The position numbers were made by a program, and so were the translations under genes. From contig OZ234502.1 in NCBI GenBank assembly GCA_965153455.1, positions 2,087,267 through 2,151,266 of the forward strand: 64,000 nucleotides of DNA, written 5' to 3'. Source of the DNA: Sphagnum compactum (lineage: Eukaryota; Bryophyta; Sphagnopsida; Sphagnales). Position 1 is the first letter of the stretch. Each line of letters opens with the position of its first letter. The notes under the pieces were generated by a model. That model was not told where the DNA came from. It saw only the letters and a list, made by a program, of their open reading frames with translations, and made no database searches. Shown here piece by piece: positions 39,267 to 49,591 of this stretch.

Positions 39267-41589
39267 TTTACACTAATTTGTCTTCATGACTAGCAATATG
39301 TTCAACATTTCTCTTGTACAAAGATCATCGATAATAACAAGTATGATGGTATCTTATCAGTCACAACTTATCCATTGACTTCGTCATCTCCTTAGCATGG
39401 TTATAGCATGATCTTAACAAATTATGACTATAGCGTAGAAAAGCAGCTTTACAAAAAGGGATGTGTGTCATATCAATTGTGATTTGTGTACTTCTTTTTC
39501 AAAGAAGAATATCAAGAAGTTTTTAGTTGTTCATAAGTGGATTTACGTGTTCTACCTAAAGGTTTTTGACGAGTTAATGAAGACACCATTAGGTTGGTAT
39601 GCATATAAAACAAGTCTATCTTCAGACCCTTTTGAATCATTTGTCACAAGGCCATTAAACAGAGAAGAAATTCTAGATAATTCTAGAGAGGTATCAAAAT
39701 GGTTGTTTTTTTGCATAAGAACTTGTCAAATTATCCAAAAGCTTTACAAAAGCTACAAAAGCTTGGCTGGAAAACTAATATTCTACAAGTATCATATGTG
39801 GATTGGCAAGGATCTTTATAAAATATTGGTTGGGTGTTGAAAATTTTAGATAATGTGATGTGAAAACTGGGAACAAATTTTCTTGTGCTTGTGTAAGATT
39901 TTGTATACTTAGTGCACATGAATATTTTACAAATCCACATCCAAACCCATCCTTGTAGGAGATTCAACATTTGCAAAACATTCATTAGTTATTTGCAAAT
40001 AATCTTCCTATACTTGAATGGTACAAACAATCACAAGAAGCCCAAGATACCATAATCTATAAATGTTGTAATCTATTGAAGATAAAACCATCACCACAAG
40101 TAATGCAACATTTGTTAAAACTTGCAATAATTTGAAGATGAGAATTAGATGTTTACATAAAACATGACAACTAGAGCAAATAATTTGAAACAATAGTTAT
40201 GATCAAATACACAAATTTTAAATGAGTTCGGTATCAATAGTGACAATGAACATGACCCATAAACTCATCACAAATTCACAAATGAATGAATCAAGGTATC
40301 TACCATGTCTATAATTGATTGATCTTTCCAAAATGTTCATTAGGTTTCCATGGTAAGACTCAATACTTGAAATCATCCCTTAGCTTGAACACTCACTTGG
40401 CACCCACATATCAATACTTGGGTTTCACATTGCTACATACTACCAGCAACAACCAACTTTTTGTTTTCTCTCCTTTTCCCATATGTTTTTCAATAATTCA
40501 TCATTATTTATGTCAATGTAAAATTTAATTCAAATTAATATAAATATCATGGACAAGAAAAGGCAAATGTTAATTTGTCTTTTCATATCCATATCAATGG
40601 GTAGGGAAAAAGAGTGAAATAGTTAAGAATACGAGATAAATATTAAGAAAGGTTTTAGGTAGTTATTAGGGAAGTTAATTTTTTTTTTAAAAAGGTAGAT
40701 ATTAGGAAAGAAGTGACATAATAATGTTGCAAATGAAATAATTATCTTAGGAATTGTTTATGGAATTGTCCAAAAACAACCATACAAAAAAATTATGCAA
40801 AATCAATTGTCTAGGGATAACCACACAAAATATTATACAAAATCTTTCATATGTTAGTTTATCAAAATTTGTTCTCACTAGAATTGAAGACCCATTTTCT
40901 TCTCATCATTTTCACAAGGATTGTTAAAATAAAGAGTTAATTTTCAAGGGTTTTTGCTAATGCAATAACTTCTTAACTTAATGGGTGTTTAAAGTTGTAC
41001 ATTCAATCTAGTAGGTCATAGTCATTAACAAATGTTTAGATAAAAAAACCATTGATCAAATATTTACAAAGTTCTTTTAAAATAAATACCTTCATTAAAA
41101 ACCACATAGGTAGTTTAATGGTATGCATCAAAATTGTATAATCATAGTCTAATGACCAATGAACTCATAATTTTGACATAAGTAATAATTCAAAAATTAA
41201 ACTAAATCTGCTAGGGTTTGGGCATCATGATTTTCAACATTAAAATTCAATAGTGTGTGGCCTATGATTTTGGTCCAAGTGTGAATTCTTAAGTTTTTAT
41301 TCTACTTTATTGATATTTTATTAAATTTCCAATGAGAAAGATTATTCAAAATTTAATACCTCCCATATCTTAGGTCTAAAAATTAAGAAATCACTTTCAT
41401 AAAATCCTACTCACAAAGGGCTTTCTAGAAATACCAAAAGCATACCCTAATTTCCTTAAAATTTGTAGTTGTCATTTTATAAAAAAATCAACAACTTTTT
41501 TGAATATTCAATAATTTTTTCTTTGTAGGTTTAAACATTATGAAACCCCCATAGTGCACTGTTCTTCATCAAAAGCTTTCCAATGGTAT
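39267..41589. other. Intergenic, no gene recognised
   Basis: An open stretch of about 125 codons at 39463-39840 (plus) matches no family I recognise and lacks any splice or composition support. The remainder is AT-rich with nothing further recognised. Confidence 0.5.
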
Positions 41590-42210
41590 TAAGGGCCACT
41601 TTAGATAAAGGTCTAGGGACCCAATCCTAGGAACCAATTTGAAGCAAATTGAACTTAGAAATGGACCTTTCTTCACATGAGAAAAACATTTTTCCTTAAG
41701 TACAGTAAGTGTGTCTAAAGGCTTGGGGTCCAATTTGAAGGTTCAATATAAAAATGTGCGATTGACATGTGAGAGGATTAGGTTTATTTTTTCTTTTCTT
41801 TTTTTCATGGTTATATATATATAATGAAAATGCATTTCATCTAGTAACCACTTTGTGAGCACTGAGGATGCACAAAACCAGTCATGTGAACTCTAGAATT
41901 GATCAAAAATAGGGGAGCTGGTTGCTCTCAACGATGTCCTCAATTTATAACATGTCTTCCAAAATAAAACAATACAATACAAAGAAATGAACAACTTTGA
42001 ACCTTAGGTTACACTTTGGCTCTCCAAACCATGAGCTCTTTTCTTTTTTGTCCAGACCAATTGATTTTCCATTCAAAATGGTGTCAAGCAAAATTACAAT
42101 TTGATTTGTCTTGGTCCTAAACCCTCATCTAAAAGCCTTGGGACCAATTTAAAGCTCTTAACCAATAGAAATGTTTGATTTCACTAGACCCTTGTTTAAA
42201 ATGGCCCTAA
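41590..42210. mobile_element. MITE-like element with TTARGGGCC termini
   Basis: The left end (TAAGGGCCACTTTAGATAAAG) and the reverse complement of the right end (TTAGGGCCATTTTAAACAAG) form a TIR continuing through GGTCTAG on both sides. The spacing is about 620 bases. The ends resemble those of the 33966-34316 element (GGCCCACTTTACACAAGG), pointing to one family. No coding region lies inside. Confidence 0.65.
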
Positions 42211-43228
42211 AAGTTATCAATCTAAGTGTGGTGTTTGGAAAGTTTCAACATGACAATCAAACCAAACAAAAAAATCATTCCTTAAAAGATAGGTGTGCAA
42301 TATGACATTGTTGTACGATTTTGATATGGTGCACTAAATATGATGAAATTGATGGTATGTAATGATATGCCTAGGATGGATTATCCCATTTGAAAGAGGA
42401 TAATATGGAACAAATGTTATCATCATAGAACCTTAGTGGTTTTGACACATGTCTATTGAATAATGAATGAATTTTGAAATTTTTATTTTGACAAATGAAA
42501 TATTCTTAAAATGATGTTTTCCTATAAAACAAGAATTGAACATTTCTACATTTTTAGCAATAACATAATTAGTGTTGAAGCTATGAAGGTAGTAAGGTAT
42601 ATCAACAACAATAATCGCAATAACTTTGGTATCATCAATTGTTGAGATTGCACGTATCTATTCGTATACATGGCACTAGGTTTGAATTCACATTATTGGA
42701 GGTTAAAAGGAATCTATCTCTACTTGAATAATACAACACATTCCTAATTAATGGAAATTGCATTTAGTTTTATAATATGCCACTCCTTTTGTTCAACTAC
42801 CATGTTCCAATTCCATCCCATCCAATCCCATCCAAAAAGTGCCAAAGGGGGGAGGCCGAGGGGGGGGTGTGGTATAAACCTTTTCTCCGGAGAGATCAAG
42901 TCCAAAAGAGTCCGGAAGGTAAGGGAGGACATTCCCATGAAACAAAGGGAAAAGGGTGGAGGAGGTGGCGAGTAACAACATATCATAACTGTTCCGGGGC
43001 CAAATTCTTCGAACCTGAACCCGATATCCCCGAATAGAAAATCACATCATGGACCACCACCCCCTACCAAAAAGGTTGGTCACGACAAAACCGGTATTCG
43101 TATAACCGGCTAATAAAAGAGCGGGAGAAACCGATCGACCCATCGTGCGAGTGATTAAATAACGAGGCTACAACACAACTAGTAATAATTATTTATTATA
43201 TAAGTGCTCCCGGTTTACGGCCACAGTG
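42211..43228. other. Intergenic with a local GC-richer block
   Basis: The stretch 42830-43150 has higher GC and more CG dinucleotides than its surroundings and carries G-rich runs (GGGGGG near 42860). Overlapping open frames there exist on both strands, which is a composition effect; no family is recognised. Confidence 0.45.
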
Positions 43229-43572
43229 AACCAGCACCCACTAGTGCACCATCAAGGATGGATGATATGTGATCAGGAAATAATTTTCTGTTGGGTTCCA
43301 GTTCCCTAGCTAACCATGGTGGTTAACTCAGTAGCTTTATTTACTACCTACCAGCTAAGTAGGTAGTAAAAACAGCCCCTATCTACTATATTATAAACTA
43401 TCTACTTACCTTGTAGTCCCCTATTTTTTGACCTACCTGTCTATATGTTAGACCTACTTCTTGTTGAATGGGTTACCAAGATGAAACCAGGTAGTAACTC
43501 AGTTGAGGATCATCCACAACTGAGTCAAAAATGGGCATCCAGTGGATGGTGCACTGGTGGGTGCTGCTGGTT
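43229..43572. mobile_element. MITE-like element with CCAGCACCCACTAGTGCACC termini
   Basis: The left end AACCAGCACCCACTAGTGCA and the right end (reverse complement AACCAGCAGCACCCACCAGT) pair over about 35 bases with one small gap. The pairing extends through GTGCACCATC. The interior includes CTACCTACC/GTAGGTAG words. No target duplication was identified, and there is no coding region. Confidence 0.7.
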
Positions 43573-44142
43573 AAATAAATAATTAATTAATTTTCAAGAT
43601 TTCATTTCGAAAATATATAATATTTACAAAAATAAATATTCTGCACAAATTCTTCATTTTCCTTCACAAAAAAAACTTTCTTTGAATCCTTTTTGACATT
43701 TAAAAAAAAATACATAATTTGCACAAAACACGCCAATGAAATCTGTCATTCCCAAAAATATCTAAATAAATAAAATATTTAAAAAATCTGTCAAACCCAA
43801 TCAAACCCATCTGTAAAGCTGTCACTTTACCTTGCCAAGTCTTTAGTTTTTGGGTTGCTTCCCCGGTCCCAAAAGAACCAAGTCCTAATCACGAACAATT
43901 AGCAAAACCTTAATAATCCAGCAATTTGAAACATGAAGTAGATCAGCAAAGTAATCCTTAGAAAGTTAGTCTCTCCTATACCCAAATTAAACCCATGTGT
44001 AAAGTTATCACTCTAGCTTTGCTTAGTTGAGCCTTCATTTTTAGTTGCACCCCATAAAAAGGGTCTGAAATATGACTAGTTTAGCGCTGTTAACATTGTG
44101 GTGCCTTGAAAATTAAGTTAGTGTCAAATTTGGCTCTCTTTA

Positions 44143-44169
44143 TCTCTCTCTCTCTCTCTCTCTCTCTCT
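44143..44169. repeat. (TC)n microsatellite
   Basis: A short uninterrupted TC dinucleotide run of about 27 bases. Confidence 0.9.
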
Positions 44170-44282
44170 TCAAAGTGCCAGTTTGTAACCTCGTGTGACT
44201 AGCATCTCCTAATTGTGGCATTATTTTTATGATGTGGGGATTATAGTATATACACACTCTACAAGATTGTTACTAGTTGCTG

Positions 44283-45016
44283 TTTAGAGCAGGTCCACCA
44301 GGTAGCTTGAAAAATGGCGTGTACACAGTATTTTTGATGAAGTATAACTTTTGCATAGTGTAAAGTAAAGTTTTGCTTTGTTCAATTTTTTAAATGACTC
44401 CAATTGGTTGGTCGATCCTTATGATTCGCTCAAGGGATGACATTTAATTAGTCTTTCATTTTACACTATCCATTTTTTAATGTTTATGTGGAAGAACAAT
44501 TATTAATTAATACTCTATGTTGGATGTGACAAACACTAGTAAAAGCCCAAAAAGGGGGTGTGTGTCGACATGTCCTTATACAGCATCTCCATCAGTGCTC
44601 AGTATGTGACCCTGTATTTTTCAGATTCCGGTGATTTTTCTTTTTCTAACCCCACCCACAAAACTAAAACTGGGACTGCAAATAGGTCGGAGACTACTAA
44701 TAGCAAACAACTTGGACTAATCATTATGGTTGGCCAATTAGAAATAGGGAGCAGCCATCACCCCTCCCGGAGACTACTAATAGCAAACAACTTGGACAAA
44801 TCATTATGGTTGGCCAATTAGAAATAGGGAGCAGCCGTCACCCCTTTGGAGGTGTTAGACTTTACTATGCCTTTTACTACCCTCAGCAAAGCGTGCACAA
44901 ATGCTGGGCCAAAACCATTTTGTTGAGGTAACACATGCTTTTTTGTGTTTTGACTTTTCTTCATCCAATTTTAATTTGTAGGGTAGCAAACTGAACGCCA
45001 TTGCAGTTGCTCTTAG
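44283..45016. mobile_element. TIR element related to 26972-27210
   Basis: The left end TTAGAGCAGGTCCACCAGG and the reverse complement of the right end (CTAAGAGCAACTGCAATGGC) are degenerate terminal inverted repeats of the AGAGCA type. The reverse complement of the right half shares blocks with 26972-27210: TAAGAGCAACT, AAAAGTCAAAA, ATGGTTTKGCCCA, and TTGGCCAAT beside AATAGGGA. It contains an 80-base tandem duplication at 44689-44848. Confidence 0.55.
44689..44848. repeat. Two nearly identical 80-base tandem copies
   Basis: Copies begin at 44689 and 44769 (GGAGACTACTAATAGCAAAC) and differ at only a few positions, so the duplication is recent relative to the other, diverged repeats of the window. 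Confidence 0.95.
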
Positions 45017-45545
45017 ATTACAAAATAATTGGTTTTAAGAAGACAAAAATAGTTGCATTTTTGAGTCTAGACTACAGATGGTTGCCAATTTTAGTTTCTT
45101 TTCCTTTCTCTTGCAGCGATCTTATCATGCACAATAACCTGATTTTTAATAGCAAAAAAGTCACAGCCATATAAACACTTTACAAGATTAGGAAATAGTA
45201 TGTACACCAAGGTCCAATAGGGAAGGCCAGCATCCTCCAACATACTGTCCAGTTGCTGCTGACTCATAAGGATGTTATTGTATTTTATCAGGGGACTAGA
45301 TTCAGTTTAGTTTATTATAGTATTCACCCTATTATCCCTCTCAAATGAATCTCAATCCCACAATAATTAGACTCATGAGATTATCATGACCTTTTTATTC
45401 CTACATTTGTTCATGCTTTGTTTCCGCCTTATTTTTCTCTTTGTTCTTGATCTGCATGCTCTTTAGTCTCCAGGTCTCTTGGGGAATCAAAAGTTGATGT
45501 GGCCTACTCCGCAGGTCTGGGCACCCAGCTATTGTGACCGAAGCC

Positions 45546-46225
45546 GTTAAATAAGCTATGGGTCCATATGCATGGCAGTACAAAGCTATGGGTCTTTCTT
45601 TTGCATTGTTTGCTCTTGGCCTGATCCATCCTTCTCTCAAAAAGATGGTTGATGCCCAGACACATTTTGCTGTAGGGGAGGTTCCTGTGCGTGTGCGTTC
45701 TCTTGAGGGAGGGGCATGGGCACACGAGGGCGTGAGCCCCAAGGGTGTTCCCAAACCTCATGAGTACTGGAACCTCCCCTGGCATAAACAACTCTCTTTC
45801 GATTTCATTGCTTATTTCCCGGTTTGTAAAAAAGAAATATTTCTGTGGGAATGTGGGAACGTATAAAATTGGGGGAGCTCCCTCAACACAACGGCCTAAG
45901 GTTTTTCTGCTGTGGGAGATCCCTCAAAATTCACATAGGAATTAAAAGGGGAGTTGTTTATGATGCTGCCCATTACACACTTTGGATCTTGTTGGGCACA
46001 TTACACACTTTAGATCCTGTTATGCACATTTGGGTCCTTGTTATATATATATAGTGCCCAGAATGTGCATAACAGGACCCAAAGTGTGTAATGGGCAGCA
46101 CCAAAATGTGTGTGGACACTTACAGACACATCTTCGACGGGCAAGTGGGCTGTAAGTAAGAGAAGAAAGAAGAAGCAAAGAGTGCTTTTGTACTGCCTGC
46201 AATAAGGATCCATAGCTTATTTAAC
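45546..46225. mobile_element. TIR element with GTTAAATAAGCTATGG termini and nested hairpin
   Basis: The left end GTTAAATAAGCTATGGGTCC and the reverse complement of the right end GTTAAATAAGCTATGGATCC are near-identical. Both are followed by a GCAGTACAAA block, so the TIR is at least 40 bases. A strong inner hairpin lies at 45964-46100 (arms beginning TGCTGCCCATTACACACTTT). Reading frames on both strands inside match no known transposase. Confidence 0.8.
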
Positions 46226-48384
46226 AATTTCCTGTATGGTTTTTTAATTTAGGTTTTACATTGGAGAGCTAGTGAAAAGGCCATTTGACCTAATAAAAAA
46301 GAGGGATTTCAGAATTCCTCTTTTGGAACCCACCCATCAATTGCCGATATTTTCTCAGAACCCAAAACCGCTCATCCAGTGTTTTAATTCTAAGTTGTTT
46401 TCAATTTTGCAAAAATGGTGAAATTTTGCTGAGAAAATCCATTTTACACTGAAAAACAAGTTTTTCCAAGTTTTTCCCTAAAACATTTTCACTAACTTTA
46501 AAAAACAATTTGCCACATAAACAATCACAGCACCCGCCCCAAGAAAGGTTACCGAAAGGCTTATCATCATTCATGTCTAAAAGTTTGCATATGTTTGTCA
46601 TCCTCTTATGCATGTATTAATATGTATCCGTGGAATTAAAATTTTACTACCAAGTTTAGGTCTCTCTTTCCTTCTTTCAGATGTGATAAAAGATTAAGCT
46701 TTTGAAATAAATTTCAATCAAATACCTATAGTATTCATATATGATGTATTATTGTATAGCATATCAATTCTAATTGTCACCCTTTAAAGATTCAAAATTT
46801 GAAATTTCTTCTTTGACCCTGTGACATAATGGCAACATTTGTTTTAGCCCCTTATAACCAAATAATAAGGGTCGTATTAGAGTTATGGGGTAAAGTCACC
46901 CTGTCTTTGGGCCTGCTTTCACCCCATATCCCCTCTTTCAGAGGTATCTGCAAAGGAACATTTATTAAATCTCAGAATGAAATGCTGAAACTCAGCATTT
47001 AATGCACTAATTATAATAGTTGTAGAGGTAGGAGCAGTGAAAATATATGTAGCAGCACTGGAGGGTCTCAGGGAAAAAAGAAAGACATCAGTTTACCACC
47101 AAAATTGGTAATTTTAACCAAATAATTACTTGTTAAAGGCTAATTCCCAACTACAGTAGCCTAGGTTCAGTTTCCACATTGACAAAACGAATAATAATTT
47201 TTTTTCAAAAGATGAATTCGTTTTTTAATTTTGAAATTATATTTTCTTCCGATCATGGATTATAATATGAGGATATATGAGTAGTGAAATTATTCAGAGT
47301 GTAGCTGATGATAATTATGATGATTTTCAACATGTGAACTACCTATTTTCACAAATTTTCATTTCACTATTTTGAGGATTATGTAATGACGAAACTGACC
47401 TTTAGGGTAAGGTAATCTCTCATCATTCCTCAACATATTGGGAAGAAATGAAGTTGGTTGCTCTCGTAGTAGATACACCAACACTAAGCTCCTTGAGTAC
47501 TCCAAAAACCCAATCTGATTATGCAAAGTCTAAACCAGCATTTTGGTGGGTAGTAGAAATGGCACCAAAACCCTAACAGCCTGCCAGCCAATTATTTAAC
47601 CACATGAAGTAGAATACGTAGGTATTTTGAGAATACCTATACATGTACGTAAGTCTATCCAAAAATCTTGATAGGTTTCCAATATAAACTACACTACATG
47701 CATTCTAAAATTACAACATTTATAATTCCAAATCTTCTTTCAAAAAGGCCTTCATATTCCAACTCCCAACATGTAATTTAAAAATTGAAGTTTCATGTCT
47801 ATTAATGTATTAATTTATCAATCAATGCCTTACCTAATTTATATATATATTATTAATGGAGGTATTAAATTCAACATTACAAGATAGGTACTACTTATTA
47901 GTGGGTACAAAATACCCACATCCTTCTAATTAACTCTTCAGCACTTTCCACATTTTTGGGTAATATATTTAGAGAGAGGAAAATACCACACACACATATA
48001 ATATTCTTCTTCTTTTTTTTGCTGTGATTTTTTTTTAATTTTTTTTTCAATTTCAGATGTTGCATCATTGGGTAGCATCCCAAAAGGGATTTAACATTAG
48101 ATGGCAACAGATTTTTAGAACCTCTCTAAATAGTAAAAAAAAACTAGTTTTTAAAAAACTGCTACGAAACTAAAATCACCAAATGTGGCAAAATATATAT
48201 AATTTTTTATAAATTATTATTTTTTCCTTAAAAAAGGCGAATAGTGTGAAAAATTTCCTTTCTAGAAAATTAATTTTCTCATTTTGGCGAAATATCGCAC
48301 CCAGAACAAAGTGGCTATTTTTTCAGAATTTCCACCTCTAATAATTATGTCCAAGAGCTATTTTCATAATTTGAATAATAGAAT
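46226..48384. other. Intergenic DNA upstream of the NPH3-like gene
   Basis: AT-rich, with no gene recognised. It ends abruptly at a GC-rich block near 48385. Confidence 0.5.
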
Positions 48385-48735
48385 ATTCCCCTTCGCCTCC
48401 CCGCGGGCGGGGCCTGGCCGGGCCTTGTGTAGGATCGGGTCCCTGGTCGGAGGAACCGGTGCCGGGTCCTTCGCGGGTTCGAATGCTGGTGCGCCTTCCC
48501 ATGTGGCCGCTGCTGCCGGGCCAATGGCCGCGAGCGCCAAAGCGGCAGCGGCGGCGAGGAGAAGACGAGACTCGCGGGCTGCGCAAGGGAAGGGAGTTGG
48601 GACCGCGACAACAGCAGCACTGAGCACTAGCGAAAACGCAAGTGCGGCATCGCGTGCAGGCCGCTGGATTGTAGCCGATGCCGTCGTCATCCCACGCAGC
48701 GATCATGCAAACGCATTAATGTTATGGCGCCCGCA
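48385..48735 (+). promoter_or_regulatory. CpG-rich island, candidate promoter of the NPH3-like gene
   Basis: A sharply bounded block of about 350 bases is very rich in G, C and CG dinucleotides, set in AT-rich DNA. It is followed by a CT/TC-rich stretch (48760-48960) typical of a plant 5' leader. Long open frames on both strands here are explained by the low frequency of stop codons in GC-rich DNA. The distance to the first coding exon (about 0.9 kb) allows a 5' UTR, perhaps with a leader intron. Promoter function is inferred. Confidence 0.5.
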
Positions 48736-49591
48736 ATTCATTCACGTAAATTCCTTTTGTCATGATCCTCATCCTCTTTTTCGTCGTCTTCTTCTTCGTC
48801 GTCGTATGCTTCCTCCCATCATCTTTTTTTCCTCATTCCCAGACTCGCTTCCTTGTCTCCTTCTTTCCTTCCTCAGCACTATCTTGATTCAACTTTCTTC
48901 TTTTGTGTTTCCTATTTGCACTTTCAAGCTGTTCACGCATTTTGCAGACCAGTTCTTCAAGCGCTTTCCCACTTTTCCACGAGAAGATATTTCCAAGTTG
49001 CTGTTGAATCTATTCTAGTGACCAGGTTTGCTTTGCTTCCGATCCGCTTATGTCAACTCGCGCGGTCTGTCCGGGCGCTTCGTTTACTTGCTGTTGTTGA
49101 AATCATCGTTCCTGGAGTTCTCTTCCTTGTGTTCTTTGAACACTGTATATTATTCAAGCTTTGTAGAGAACAAGATTACTGAACTTTTTATCATTATGTT
49201 GAGATCGACTCGAGATGCGGCATATTAGAACTCGCCGTATTTCCTGTTGCAGGAATAATATTCAAGCTGCATTGAAGAACAGATTTTGCAGCATTCGAAC
49301 TCGGAGAAACTGACTTCGGAATTGCGACAACAGTATATCCGAAGTGTGAGAAGCATTGCAGCTTTCTTACAGTTTTCTTACTATTCGGAGCTGGATGGAG
49401 CTTTGGATCAGGAAGAGTTAGAACTGTCTTGCGTTGCGACGGGGATAGTTGCAAGCAATCCAAAGCTGACACACCATCCGAGCTTTGAAGCTCTACACAC
49501 ATACGGAAGAATTTCCGTCTGCGGCAGTTCCTGATCTGAAGCGTGACCTTAAGGAGAATCGCAGGTTGCCACCGCCTCGAGAAAATTCGCA

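Noticed and set aside
39463-39840. 125-codon plus-strand frame
   Set aside because: No family recognised and no supporting splice sites; the composition is like that of the flanking intergenic DNA.
45558-45866. 102-codon plus-strand frame
   Set aside because: It lies inside the 45546-46225 TIR element with an overlapping antisense frame of similar length; it matches no transposase.
48475-48492. GGGTTCGAAT, resembling a tRNA B box
   Set aside because: No A box at the right distance, and the T-stem and acceptor stem do not pair.
48364-48690. Minus-strand 108-codon frame resembling a signal peptide and Pro-rich protein
   Set aside because: Same GC-island effect. The Ala/Leu-rich look follows from base composition, and no conserved motif is present.
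48284-49018. 244-codon Ala/Arg-rich open frame on the plus strand
   Set aside because: Its open state is caused by the GC-rich island, with competing long frames on the opposite strand. The ends run into AT-rich and CT-rich non-coding sequence, and no family is recognised.
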